The notes: generated from the letters alone by a model not told the origin. 64,000 bases of DNA from Dolomedes plantarius (GCA_907164885.2 OU015501.1:59182119-59246118), one strand, 5' to 3'. Counted from the stretch's first letter, positions 1 through 11,007 are shown. Translations and numbers: made by a program.

Positions 1-1213
1 TGAATTTCTAGTTATTTTTAAAATATTTAAACTCTCTTTTAAGGGCCTTAGAAATTTAACAACGCAAATTAAAAATAATCTGATAATGTCATATACAACA
101 CACCTAGCATTAAAATTATACTATCTATAGAGTACAAACTTTGTTACAGCATTATATCAGCAGAGTTCTTTGGTAATGGCATAAATATAATACATATTGA
201 TAAATAAATAATGTAATTTTCGGGTTTTCAGTTACTCGTCATGGTAAATGTTATGGATCGTAATTCAATTACTATCCATCTGATACAAATAAAAGAGTCT
301 GCAGATGTAGTTACTCAAATGTATGATTAATGGGTTTGGAATATTGGCACAGATGATGCTCCGTGGCAAACTGATACTGTCTAGACTCCCAATTTATGCT
401 CTGGCTATACGCAGATGAAAATTGAGATGTGCGGTTTCAGCTTAATTTGTTTCTCGTGTACTGTATTAAATACGACACGAACTAGTTTCAAGCTTTTGGA
501 GAATATAATACCTTTGAAGTAAAAACATGTGTTATAAAGGAAATTAAACGGTATATTTTGCATTTTCTGTAGCATAAAAATTTCCACATAGGTGTAATTT
601 CTGAGTATAGGCCATCCTTTCTAAAAACATTCTAGATGTCAGTATCACAAAGTTTGAGAAATTTCCAGGAAAATAGCTACGGGAAGAATAAGGGTACCAA
701 ATATGTAACGCTTTGGAGGCGCAGGTGTTTTAAGGTATAATATCGGAGGTGAGGGTAGATGAATGAGAGTAAATCTGCATTACGGTAAGGTAAAGATACC
801 AGTAGTAGACAATTTTAGGGAAGTGCTCCATATAAACTGTAATTCCACTAACTGATTACACTGAATAACAAATAGCATGTATTAACCATATATTAGACCC
901 TTAACTGTAATTCTTTGTGAATGAAGCCTTTAATTTTTTTAAATCCATTTTTAGAAACTCAGTTTCTGCTTTAGAAGTTGACCACCAAAATTTAGTATTT
1001 GACCTGAATTGTTTTAGTATTTTACTACTATTACAAAATAACAATTAAAACAATTACGTTATTGAAACTACAGTACTTAAGTAGTAGTAGTATTTTATTT
1101 TAATAATAAATTTTAAAATAACTTGTACAGTACACAATAAAATTTAAATGTGTAACAAACATTAAATTATTAACATGTATTCCAGATAAAATCTATTTCA
1201 GGCACAGCATATA
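1..1213. other. AT-rich intergenic stretch without a recognised gene
   Basis: I see no convincing coding region, RNA gene or paired terminal repeats here. The only open frame of any length (minus strand, 405-587) has no recognisable motif. There is a short TA/GTA-rich run near 1,080. Confidence 0.6.
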
Positions 1214-1740
1214 CACTCTCACAAAAAAATATATGCACCCAGAAGAAATCGAGCTACTATCGCGAAACTTAGCAGGAATGTAGTCTGGTAAGAGATATGC
1301 AAATGATTAAAATTTTGACGCCAATGAGACAAGGGTAAGCACACTATGCACATATGAGATGCGCAGCTGGGAGAGTTTAAAAGCATGATTGCTCGTGCCA
1401 TAGGGTTATTCAAACAAATCTGTCGACTTGGATGGACGGTATTGTGACTAGAGATGCCTCTGAGACGTAACTGGAGACAGTACGAACAATTATCGAACTT
1501 TGGGAGGGGGCGTATAGTAGGCCTCAGAGAAGCAGGTTGGTCGAACAGGCGTATCGGCCGCCACCTCGGTCGGAGCGATATGGTAGTTGCTCGGTCTTGG
1601 CAACACTGGATCACGGAAGGAATAGTCTACCGTCGCGGAGGGTCAGGGCGTCCCAGGAACACAAATGCGCGCGAGGATCGCGCAATCATAAGAGCGGCCA
1701 CATCCGCACCAACAACGTCACTGGAATCGGTTTATCACCT
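1214..1740 (+). pseudogene. Tc1-like transposon, 5' fragment (TIR plus N-terminal transposase)
   Basis: A TA at 1,212-1,213 precedes a terminal-repeat-like start (CACTCTCACAAAAAAATATA). From 1,454 a frame opens with MPLRRNWRQYEQLSNFGRG and runs through the first helix-turn-helix (RIVGLREAGWSNRRIGRHLG) and the GRP-type linker (GGSGRPRNTN). These are hallmarks of the Tc1 transposase DNA-binding region. Homology stops near codon 94 (about 1,740). No DDE catalytic domain follows and no right TIR was found, so this is a truncated relic. Its N-terminus resembles the Tc1-like pseudogene at 4,089-5,114, suggesting the same lineage. Confidence 0.8.
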
Positions 1741-2045
1741 TCCAGAAGATTGTCTCCAATCATCCACCACTTTTCGTCAAATATCGACACTTGCCCCAAA
1801 GAAGAGCTGTCAGTGCTCAAACAGGTGTCTCTTTCTGCCGATTAATGATGGTTTGATACAAAAGCAGGGAGAAAAACTAAACACGATAGTTGCAATATAC
1901 GATATGCTCAAGATGCTAAGAGCTATTAGAAAGTCTAAAACTGTAAAACTATGTTACCGGACACTTTACAAGTTTCATAATACATGATTGAATGGTTTTT
2001 CTCCTTGATGTTTAGTAGATTGTTAGTAGATGGCGCTCTAGAATA

Positions 2046-2556
2046 TCGTATTTACGCGTGTATAGGTCGCACTTTTTTTCCATAAAATAGGTCGGTAAAA
2101 ATGGGATGTGGCTTATACACGGAATTTTAAAATTGAATACAGTAAACGGCCTTTAGTTTAGAACATTTTGCTACCATAAGGCATTAGTATCTATATACCT
2201 TACAACCTATTGCATTCAGACTTGATTAAAATAGTTTTATGTACCTATTCATCATTTGACACATTATCACCGTCACTGTCACTGCCGATGTCAGATGATG
2301 TCTTCGTGCGAAATAATTCCTAAATGCACTAGTATATATATAATCATCTTTTTTTCACTGTAGTTTCACCACTATCAGCTAAAGCTGTACCTGATATTGT
2401 TAGGCGAGCATTGAACTCTAAGGAATGTACGACATTGCTACATTTCGCAGAACGATGCTACTTTGAGTCTACAACGGAATTCAGAGAAAAAAAATTCCCC
2501 AAAAGTCTCAAAATTCAGGTTATACACGCACGCGGCCTATACACGAGTAAATACGG
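2046..2556. mobile_element. pogo/Tc1-type MITE (about 510 bp)
   Basis: The left end TCGTATTTACGCGTGTATAG and the right end, read in reverse complement as CCGTATTTACTCGTGTATAG, form inverted repeats of about 25 bp with a few mismatches. TA dinucleotides flank both ends (2,044-2,045 and 2,557-2,558), consistent with a TA target duplication. Around 2,260-2,310 the minus strand reads as an Asp/Ser-rich stretch that may be a transposase tail. There is no catalytic domain. Family placement is inference. Confidence 0.6.
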
Positions 2557-2899
2557 TAGTTAAGTTTCTCGAGCATTCTCGGTACCTAAAAGCTTTATGT
2601 TCGTACATAAACAGCTGTCGATTCCGACTGGTCTTAGTGTTGAATTAGCCCTCGGGGAAGGCGTCAAATGAATATATTACTGTGGTTAAGTCAAGTGAAG
2701 TATTTTTTCTTGTATTGCTTTCTAGAAATGTATCAATTTTTACTAAACAGTAATAAGCGTTGTGAGAGGGAAAATAAAGAGGGCACACCGTCAAATAGCG
2801 GCAGCGTCAACATTGAAAATATGATGACAGCTATTTGGACATTGGTTTTACGTCGACAGATGTCAATGGGAAGAGAGGCCGCAGTGTGTACCGTGTATG

Positions 2900-3152
2900 A
2901 AAATTTTTGCGCCAAATTTGTGACAATACTTTAAAAACAAATTTTAGCAACATGGAATTAAATGAATTTTGGGTATCAGTAAAAGATGAATATCCTCTTC
3001 TGAGTGGCAAAGCTTTGGGAATTTTAATTCCGTTTGCGACTACTTATTTGTACGAAGCTGGGTTTTCGGTGGTCGCTGTAATAAAAACGAAGTATCACGG
3101 TGAAAATCGATGTAGAGAAGGAAAAATTAATCATACCATCGTTGGAATTTAA
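2900..3152 (+). pseudogene. hAT transposase C-terminal fragment (ZBED5/SCAND3-like)
   Basis: The frame at 2,907-3,152 contains FWVSVKDEYPLLSGKALG followed by PFATTYLYEAGFSVVAVIKT. This is the dimerisation-region signature of hAT-derived ZBED5/SCAND3-like proteins. The frame at 2,668-2,934 just upstream probably belongs to the same relic. After 3,110 the sequence diverges. No paired TIRs or target duplication were found, so the borders are unknown. Confidence 0.75.
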
Positions 3153-3933
3153 GCCTTTGGCCCAGGTACTCCGAAAAGAGCCATAACGGCGATAGTGAGA
3201 TTAAAACTTTTTAATCATGTTTTATAGAATACAAAGTTTCACACTTATATAAACTAACAATTTTCACATTTAAGGGAACGGTGGACGTTAAAATTTATTA
3301 TTGTTTTTTTTTTTTTTTGTTTTGCTTTTCATCATAGAGATACAAAATTTTGTGTATATATATATATATATTTCACTATAAATATATAGAATACATTAAA
3401 AGAAATTTCCAATCTCATTATAATTTTAAGATCTTTTTAAAAATTTGAAATTTATAAACAAAACTTTAAAATGCTCCTTGCTACTTAATTTTTGAGATAT
3501 TTCCTCGATTTTGCATTTTAATCCCTTTAAACTGTATAACAAACAAATCTGGATATCAAATATTTAATCCTTTGAATAGTTAATTTTCGAGATTTTTTTT
3601 TCTGAATTCCATCCCGATTTTCATCAAATTTTTGCCTTTTAATAAGTTGTAAATCAAATTTAATTACCTTAATGAAGTCGAGTTGTAAAATGCATACCCA
3701 GTTTTTTTGTAAACAGTATCAAGATTCTTCCTTATCAAATGCATGAATTTTGAACAAAAGTTAAGTAGCAGGGAGCATTTAAAAAATCTAAAAACCTCGA
3801 AAAATCTGTTTTCAGAAAAACAGATTTAAAGTTTATTCCTACACTTACCTTTTATAAATTACTTCGTAGAAGCTTCAAAAATGATTTTTTACTTGAAAAA
3901 ACCATTTTGGTACTATTAATCTACATAAATATA
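3153..3933. other. AT-rich intergenic stretch, nothing recognised
   Basis: The sequence contains poly-T runs, a short TA repeat near 3,355-3,370 and A/T-rich filler. There is no open frame with a recognisable motif. Confidence 0.6.
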
Positions 3934-5346
3934 CACTCATGGACAAAAAAATTAGCGCACCAAGAAGGAGTCGTCAAAATGAAACGAAATTTTACATACG
4001 TAATGACTACTTTGATATAAGTAAATGATAAGAAAATCAAAGAAAAAGGATAATTTATTTCAGAGAAAAAGGAAAAAGAACGGAGGAGTTAATACTCCGT
4101 TGGACCCCCTCTAGCGCGAATGCACGATGCGATAAGATCGGGCATTGAGTCATACAAGTTCTGTATGATGTCTTGAGACATTTCGTTCCATATTTACTGT
4201 AACCTTGCCTCTAGTTCGTTCAAACTCGTGGGATGCCCAACTCGTCGTCCCAAATGATCCCAGATATGCTCGATTGGAGACAAATCTGGGGATCGGGCAG
4301 GCCAAGGAAGGGTAGTAACAGTGCGGAGACAGTCTTGTGACACCCTTGCCGTATGAGGCCGAGCATTGTCTTGTTGAAAAATGGCTCCTGGGAGCCGTTG
4401 CATGAGTGGCAACACATGTGTTTGCAGGATTTCATGAACATACCGCTGGGCTGTCATGGTGCCACGGAACAAAACTAGGGGTGACCGTGTATTGTAGGCA
4501 ATGGCACCCCATACCATCACACCAGCTGTGGGAGCGATGTGTCGCTGTACACCAAAGGCAGGATTGAAGCGTTCACCACGGGCTCTCCACACACGAACAC
4601 GATTGTCATCACTGCCGAGATTGAATCTGGATTCGTCGCTAAAGACGACCTGGTTCCATTCCGCTGCAGTCCAGTTTCCTCATGCGCGGCAAAACTCCAA
4701 ACGGAGGCGTCGATGGGTGGGCGTCAAGGGCAGCACACGTAATGGACGCCGCGATAACAACTGTCCTTCAGCCAGGCGCCTTCGTATGGTTCGAGAAGAC
4801 ACAGAAGCCCCTAGTGAAGGTGCTACCTGTGCCTGGATGGCGGCCGATGAAGCAGTTGGCTGTACGCGTGCATTTCTTACGATGTGGCGGTCTTCTCGAC
4901 GACTGGTCTGTCGAGGGCGTCCTGAGCCTGGTCTTCGTGTACATGACATCTCTCGGGTCCACTGGTCCCAACACCTCCTCACAACACAATCAGAGCGGCC
5001 TAATTGACGAGCTACTCGCCTAGCTGATCACCCAGCTTCCATCATCCCGACGATTCTCCCCCTCTCAAACTAAGACAACTGCTTATATTGTCTTCGAACA
5101 CGGCGTAATGGCATGTCTATCTCAGCTCTTCCTTTGTAAATGATTCAGCACACTCAAACAAGCTTTGGTTACCTCTTTTATACTCCACGGAGTACGATGT
5201 TCAACGCCCTCTACCGGCTATACGCAATGCGCAATCACGCTGCATTTCTAATCATTTGCATATCTCCCCGACATGTACCTTCATTGCAAGTTTCGTTACA
5301 ATCCCGCAATTATTTCTTGGTGCGCTAATTTTTTTGTCCATGAGTG
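3934..5346 (-). mobile_element. Tc1-like DNA transposon, full length (1.4 kb), dead
   Basis: The terminal inverted repeats are CACTCATGGACAAAAAAATT at the left and its reverse complement at the right, extending a further ten or so bases. TA flanks both sides (3,932-3,933 and 5,347-5,348). The single transposase pseudogene lies on the minus strand at 4,089-5,114. Four bases past the right end begins the next element (5,353), so two TA-targeting elements sit side by side. Confidence 0.93.
4089..5114 (-). pseudogene. Tc1-like transposase pseudogene (D-32-E spacing)
   Basis: One uninterrupted frame of 342 codons runs from ATG (5,112-5,114) to TAA (4,089-4,091). It starts MPLRRVRRQYKQLS and ends in the family signature IRARGGPTEY. 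Four in-frame stops break it, at 5,070, 5,028, 4,680 and 4,194 (lower coordinate of each stop codon), and there is no net frameshift. The catalytic motifs are visible: FSDESRF (first Asp), QQDNARPHTA (second Asp) and SPDLSPIEH (Glu). I count 32 residues between the second Asp and the Glu, against 34 in canonical Tc1. The host would have silenced or lost this copy. Confidence 0.92.
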
Positions 5347-5352
5347 TATATA

Positions 5353-6918
5353 CAGGGTGTAACGAAACTCTTGGGCAAAACTTTAAGGGGTGATAGTACA
5401 CATCAAGACAAACAATATTATATAGGAAACTTAGGGTCCCAAACGTCTTCCAAAGGAGATAGCAACTATTTTTTACTGTTATTTTTTGTATCAGATTAAA
5501 TGCTTTCAAAAGCTTAGACTTAAACTTAAATTTTGAGCTCAAAATCTGAATCGTTGGGGGTGGTTATGTCGCGAAAACTCAACAATGTTCAGGAGGTGAA
5601 ATTTGAACCCCCTCCTCCCCTGTACGCAGTTCAGTTATTCACGATTTTGGATGCTCGGTCGTAGACCAGGCAGCAACTATTACCCACTAAACGTAAAATA
5701 AACGAGAGAGGGATGACAAAAATGTGTGGGCCGGAATTATCCACGATCATTTGATCGGGCCATATCTTCTGCCAAGGCGCCTGGACTGCGGAACGTATCT
5801 GGTATTTCTACAAGAGGTGCTTCCAGTTCTACTGCAAAGTGTTCCAGCCAACATAAAGGCTCGTATGTGGTTCCAACATGATGGAGCGCCTGCACATTTC
5901 AGCTCAAATGTGAGAAGTGCATTGGATACAGCATATCCAGGGCGATGGATTGGACGGGGTGGTCCGGTAAATTGGCCAGCAAGCTCGCCTGACCTCTCCT
6001 GTCTAGACTTCTTCCGCTGGGGCCATATGAAGAGTCTTGTTTACGCAAGCCCTGTCGACTCCAACGAGGAACTGGTTGCGAGAATTGCCGTCGTAGCAGG
6101 CGATATCCGGGAGATGCCCGGGGTATTTGCTAATGTTCTAAAGTCCCTCCGCCGGCGGTGTGAGGCCTGCATCCTTGCTGGTGGGCGCTCTTTCGAGCAG
6201 TTTTTGTGATTCCACAAGAAAATCATGCGTGTACCATTTTCTACGTGTCATCATTCACTCAACCTTCATTCATGCGCACGACGTGCGTACATCAAATTGT
6301 TTTTTTTTAATTTCGAGAGGAGAAATTGCTCATGTCTAGTATTATGAATAAATTTTTTAATTTTGTCATCCCTCTCTAGTTTATTTTACGTCTAGGAGGT
6401 AGTAGTTGCTGCCTGGTCTACGACACAAAGTCCTACGACACCAAGATCGGGAATAACTGAACTCTGTTCAGGAGGGAGGGAGTTTCAAATTTCAACTCCT
6501 GAACACAATTCCGTTTGCGCTACTTAACCACCCCCAACGAATCAGATTTTGAGCTCAAAATTTAAGTTTAAGGCTAAGCTTTTGAAAGCATTTAATGTGA
6601 TAAAAAAATAACGGTAAAAAATAGTTGTTCGTTACTCCAAAGTCTAAAGCGCCCTCTATCGACATTTTTTTTTTACTTTATCTTTACATTTATTTTTCAA
6701 GAAAAAACTGACAAAAAGAATAATTTTAACTGAAACCGCTAACGAATTGATCCATTTTTCCGTTTTTTATAATCATTTGAAATTTCGGAGCCTAAACTTT
6801 AATGGCGTCTATCTCCTTTGGAAGACATTTGGGACCCTAAGTTTCTTATATAATATTGTTTGTCTTGATGTGTACTATCACCCCTTAAAGTTTTGCCCAA
6901 GAGTTTCGTTACACCCTG
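5353..6918. mobile_element. DD41D Tc1/mariner-superfamily element with very long inverted repeats
   Basis: It begins CAGGGTGTAACGAAACTCTT and ends in the reverse complement, with TA on each side (5,351-5,352 and 6,919-6,920). The inverted repeats are unusually long. The left arm runs to about 5,721 (end motif GAGGGATGACAAAA). The right arm runs inward from 6,918 to about 6,361, apart from an unpaired insert of about 180 bp near 6,632-6,808. Between the arms lies the 3' part of a transposase on the plus strand. Total length is about 1.57 kb, of which more than half is inverted repeat. Confidence 0.9.
5718..6209 (+). pseudogene. DD41D transposase, C-terminal part only
   Basis: The frame reads NVWAGIIHDHLIGPYLLP directly at the inner edge of the left repeat and continues to a stop at 6,207-6,209. 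The motif WFQHDGAPAHFS supplies the second catalytic Asp and SPDLSCLDFFRWGHMKSLVY supplies the third. I count 41 residues between them, the spacing of the DD41D (Visitor-type) group. The N-terminal DNA-binding part and the first Asp are absent, so this copy could not make an active enzyme. The C-terminal 160 residues have no stop or frameshift, so the internal deletion probably came late. Confidence 0.88.
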
Positions 6919-6920
6919 TA

Positions 6921-7426
6921 TATATTTACAATAACACAATCACTATTACAATGACAAGATTTGCTCAAATAAAGGTCCACCATTCCCTTAAATAAACTAA
7001 CATTATCTACTTCAAGTCAACAGGAAAATTATTCAGAAGAAATCGTAAGTGTTGGTATTTTATATGTTTCAGTTATAAAAAGGTCAATTTAGTTATAAAA
7101 AGGTCAATTTATAACTGAAATACTAGATAAATACTAGTTGAACTATATCAGAAGAGCATATATTTTTTAAAATAGGCAAAACTAGATTTGAGAAAATAAA
7201 ATCGCAAATTAAACTTCAACATCGTAAGGTTTAGTTTTCATTGATGCATGAACACATGCACGTATAATCCCCGACGGATCATAATAAAATGACTGTAAGT
7301 GGGAAGACTTCAGAGCAACTTGCCCTCGTTTTATTAAATTTAAATTGTCGGTGAAAAAAGAACAAATATCGAAAGTTGCCGCCATTGCACGCGGCTAACA
7401 GACACCGGAAATGAATTAATCTGTAC
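6921..7426. other. Intergenic stretch with a short tandem duplication
   Basis: No gene is recognised. At about 7,072-7,111 a 20-bp unit (AGTTATAAAAAGGTCAATTT) occurs twice in tandem and is followed by the inverted TATAACTGAAA, giving a small hairpin. Confidence 0.5.
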
Positions 7427-7545
7427 CAGCCATACTCAACCTTTCTTTCTCTCGAGCGACATGCGTATGTTTGCTACGTTACGCGGGCCGCAACAAAGTG
7501 CACTATACCTCATAATATAAAAATGTAATAAATAATGTCATAGTA

Positions 7546-8763
7546 CACTGAAGTGCCACTGAATTAGGGATAGCAAAGCCTATGCAAATTGTGTAGCGCT
7601 GTGCATCATGTATGCGCAAGTGAGCGCGCTGTGATAACTGCATATATAGCGCGTACTGTGGTTGTTCTGAATTAGTTGTTGGAATTGCCAGTATGGGTAA
7701 ACTGCCTGATTTAGACGCCTTCGATCGCGGACAAATCGTAGGTGCGCGACGCATGGGCCATTCAATTTCTGAAATCGTCAGACAGCTAGGATTTTCAAGG
7801 TCGACAGTGTCAAGAGTATACCAAGAATACATGGATGGTGGAAAAAAACTAGCGATCGGACAAACTGCAAAGGACAATTAGCCTTGACAGTGCGTGGTGA
7901 GAGACGGCTCAGGCGAATTGTACGTAACCAGCGAAGCCAAACATTAGCTCAAATTACCACCCAGTTTAATGACAGTGCCAGTCGTACAGTCAGTAAACGG
8001 ACTGTGCAACGCTCGCTTCACCGTATGGGTTTCGGGAGCCGTCGACCTACGAGATTACCATTGCTCTATACTCGCCATCGGGCTGCACGTCTTGCCTGGG
8101 CAAGAGAACACAGAGACTGGAGTGTAGAGGACTGGAAACGAGTAGCATGGAGTGATGAGTCTCGATTCCGACCACTTAACGCCGACGGGAGGCTGAGAAT
8201 ATGGCGTCAGGCTCATGAAGCCATGAATCCTGCATGCCTGGCTGGAACTGTACAAGGGCATGGTGGCTCAATCATTTCTGGGGGTTTTTTTCGTGGCACA
8301 GTTTGGGATCTTTGGTGCGTGTACCAACCTCCCTCAATGCAATTCGGTACGTAGAGTTGCTGGGTGATCACCTCCATCCGTTTATGTTGTTCTGTTATCC
8401 GCACGGTAATGGAGTTTTCCAGCAAGACAACTGTACCTCTCACAAGTCCCGGTTGGCTAATGGCTGGTTGGATGAGCATTCCTCTGACTTCTCTGTCATG
8501 AATTTGCCACCTAGAAGCCCAGACTTAAATCCTATTGAGCATCTTTGGGATGTTTTGGAACAAGGTGTGAAAGGCCATGAATCAGCACCACAGAACCTTA
8601 CTGAATTATGGGCAGCTTTAGCCAATATTTGGCAAGCCATTCCCGTGGAACGTTTCCAGAAACTTGTTGAATCTATGCCTCGTCGCGTGGCAGCCGTTAT
8701 CAAGGCCAGAGGAGGCCCAACTCGTTACTAGGTAGGTATCCCTAATTCAGTGGCACTTCAGTG
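7546..8763 (+). mobile_element. DD36E Tc1-like transposon (1.2 kb), full length, dead
   Basis: The terminal inverted repeats are perfect over 27 bp. They begin CACTGAAGTGCCACTGAATT, and TA lies on each side (7,544-7,545 and 8,764-8,765). One transposase pseudogene on the plus strand fills the element. The perfect repeats suggest this is one of the younger insertions in the window, and it interrupts the hAT element at 7,427-9,363. Confidence 0.95.
7693..8731 (+). pseudogene. DD36E Tc1-like transposase pseudogene
   Basis: It starts MGKLPDLDAFDRGQIVGARR, with a helix-turn-helix in the first 60 residues. A frameshift in the A-run near 7,840-7,850 moves into a second frame that carries VSKRTVQRSLHRMGFGSRRP and AWSDESRF (first Asp). 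A second frameshift near 8,275-8,290 (G/T run) moves into a third frame with FQQDNCTSHKSRLA (second Asp) and SPDLNPIEHLWDVLE (Glu). The frame ends in IKARGGPTRY and a stop at 8,731. There are 36 residues between the second Asp and the Glu. Both lesions lie in homopolymer runs, so assembly error should be excluded. Confidence 0.92.
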
Positions 8764-8769
8764 TATAAA

Positions 8770-8990
8770 CAGCTCACATTGTGTAGTGGTCAGCGTTCTG
8801 GGCTTTGGTTTAAATCCCGAATATGGCTTGGTTGTTCCCGTGTTGTCCCCCTCATAGGGAGCAATGCTGGCTCACCTATATGGTGATCCCATAATAAAGT
8901 AGCCAGTAAAATAGCGGTGAATAACAAAAGGTAGATGTCTAACGACTTGCTCCTGCGCATTAGATTTTTAAAAAAAATGTAATATAATAA
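8770..8990 (+). repeat. tRNA-derived SINE-like segment
   Basis: TAGTGGTCAGCG resembles a pol III A box. GGTTTAAATCCCG about 20 bp downstream resembles a B box (GGTTCGAATCC type). A/T-rich sequence ending in ATGTAATAAAA follows. The spacing is short and no cloverleaf is evident, so this is not a functional tRNA gene. Calling it a SINE head is inference. Confidence 0.35.
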
Positions 8991-8999
8991 TGTAATAAA

Positions 9000-9418
9000 A
9001 CTCAAAACCTAAATGTATTCAAACGTTTATTTAAAAATGAGAGTGACTTTTTTTGTTGACACAAATTTGTGATAATTTTAGACAAATCATGTTTATACTT
9101 GCTACATGGTACTCTTAATACGTCATCTAGGTAAGAATCAGTAAACCGATATCGATATACGTTCTTCGAATATTTCATTTTGGATTTAGATCGATTCCCA
9201 AAGATACGTTGATGCAAACAACGTGAGCAGCAGATGAGTAATTTAATTAGTTTTGTATTTTTCACAGAAATTTCCCAAATTATGTTCACAAAAGCCCTTC
9301 CCTGATACTGAGTGTTTTGGGTCGCATATAAAAGCTTGGTGGGCCGCAGTTTGAGAACCCCTGATCTAAACAATCTCAATATGATTTGACATCTTTGATT
9401 GAGAAGGTTACCATACAA
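9000..9418 (-). pseudogene. hAT transposase C-terminal fragment (GTF2IRD2/ZBED-like)
   Basis: The minus-strand frame ending at 9,002 contains KMKYSKNVYRYRFTDSYLDD, then VLRVPCSKYKHDLSKIITNL. This is the conserved region near the C-terminus of hAT transposases and their domesticated relatives. The upstream catalytic core is missing. The fragment lies inside the hAT element 7,427-9,363, apart from the non-homologous start of the frame. Confidence 0.6.
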
Positions 9419-9443
9419 GGGTAATCATAATTTTCTATTTTAA

Positions 9444-11007
9444 CTCGCCAGTACACGGGTTGGATCTACGAGACCCTGGTCAAATTGTTTGTTTACGTTT
9501 TTCAGAGAAAACAGCTGCTCCGCACCTGTGATTTCCAGTAGCTTCCAATTCCTTTCTTGTCAGTTGTTGCTGAAAGTGGGCAAGCAGAGATTGTTCTAGA
9601 TAGGGAGAAATCGGGTTCGTTTATATGCAGTAGGTCTGTGGGACCCATCCCGTGCAATCATGCAAGTATTTTTTCAAAAGGCAATTTTTTGAGATACGTG
9701 AATTTATCTTTTGCAGGCAGTACATTTTAGTTCCAAATGTCTGACTTTTGTTCCAAATGTAAGACTTTTTTTCCTCCCATTTCATCAGGTCGAAGAGGGA
9801 AGAAATTTTAGACCTTGAAAATCCACACGATCGCCAAAGAACCCTTGCTATTTTAGAGGAATCATATGACGAGGTTTCAGATTTTGGTGACTCTGATGCA
9901 GATATAGAATTTAGTATCGCTAGTGACCATGATACAGAATCAGAAAATAACTCTAATGGTGAAGAGGAACCAATGGAGAAAGGAAATAATTTAAATGAGT
10001 CTGTTCCTGCAAATCATCCAGAAAAATATTTTATTGCCGCCAAGTTTTGTAACATCTGTAAAGCGTGAACCTTACAGCAGCATCTTTCGATTTCAAGAAG
10101 ATATGAGTTTAGTCTCTTATGTGCCGAAAAAGGGAAAAACAGTTGTTTTTGTGTCTTCAATGCACAGTGATGACAAAATTGATGAGAGCACAGGTGAACA
10201 GAAGAACCCTGAAATAATCACCTTTTATAATTCTACTAAGGGTGGTGTGGACTGTGTTGATGAGCGAATGGCCTTTTACAATGTTTTAGAAATATCAGAC
10301 GCTGGACTATGGTAATTTCTTATGCCTTGCTGAATATCACTGGTTTCAATTCGTTTTTTATTTTTATAGAAAATATCCCAGATTCTCCGGAATCAAAAAA
10401 CAGAAGAAATTTTCTAAACAAACTTGTGTTCACTGTGACTGACGAACAGATTAAAGAAAGATGTGTCAGCAGATATCTCCCAAAACATATAAGGGATACT
10501 GCTTAAAGGTTAACTGGCATGAACGAAGATTTACAACCTGAAAACATTGTAAATAAGCGAGGGCGGTGTGCTTACTGTAAGGACAGAAAGACTTGGTACA
10601 CCTGTTCCCAATGTAGAAAGTATCCATGTTTGGAGCATTCACATTTTTTTTGACAAGAGTGCAGGCATGAGTTGCAATTATTTTTTTCCATTTATTATTA
10701 TGTAAAGAAAGTAATGAAGGCATTTTTTTTTTGTTTTATGAATGGTTTTTTTTTTTTTGTAATTCTGACTAGAATGCAATGTAAGTGAAATATTTCATAT
10801 GTTCTGTGAAAAAAATTATAATAAACGTGAAATTTTATATTTCGTATTTTTATTGCATGATTCAATTCTGTGGGTGTCATATTGTAAGCATTAAAATACT
10901 GGAAGAAAATGGTGTATTATTATCCAAAGAACAATAGATACTGCATTGGGTATGTGAGACCCAACCCGTTCATTTATGGAAGTTTTCCCTACCCGTGTAC
11001 TGGCGGG
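9444..11007 (+). mobile_element. piggyBac element, internally deleted
   Basis: TTAA target duplications lie at 9,440-9,443 and 11,008-11,011. The ends are CTCGCCAGTACACGGGT and the inverse of ACCCGTGTACTGGCGGG, so the TIR is about 17 bp with one mismatch. The interior carries the N-terminal acidic region and the C-terminal part of a piggyBac transposase but lacks the central catalytic segment. It sits in the left arm of the long-TIR element 9,411-12,026. Confidence 0.93.
9793..10660 (+). pseudogene. piggyBac transposase, deletion derivative
   Basis: The acidic N-terminal part (ILDLENPHDRQRTLAILEES, with Asp/Glu/Ser runs to about 10,000) is joined near 10,040-10,070 to the distal part: SIFRFQEDMSLVSYVPKKGK, then NSTKGGVDCVDERMAFYNV (the third catalytic Asp region), then ISYALLNITGFNSFFIF after a frameshift at about 10,310. 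At 10,555-10,655 lies RGRCAYCKDRKTWYTCSQCR, the C-terminal Cys/His-rich zinc-binding domain, in another frame. The first two catalytic Asp regions are deleted, so the copy is non-autonomous. Confidence 0.88.

Larger units (their letters stand above)
7427..9363 (-). mobile_element. hAT element, split by a nested Tc1-like element
   Basis: The left end CAGCCATACTCAACCT and the right end, read inward as CAGGGGTTCTCAAACT, are imperfect hAT-type TIRs. The flanking octamers ATCTGTAC (7,419-7,426) and ATCTAAAC (9,364-9,371) differ at two positions and look like an old 8-bp target duplication. GGGCCGC motifs lie just inside both ends. The minus strand near the right end carries a hAT transposase C-terminal remnant. 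A DD36E element (7,546-8,763) lies inside. Confidence 0.65.

Noticed and set aside
8770..8840. Functional tRNA gene
   Set aside because: A- and B-box-like motifs exist but no cloverleaf or acceptor stem can be drawn. A SINE head is more likely.
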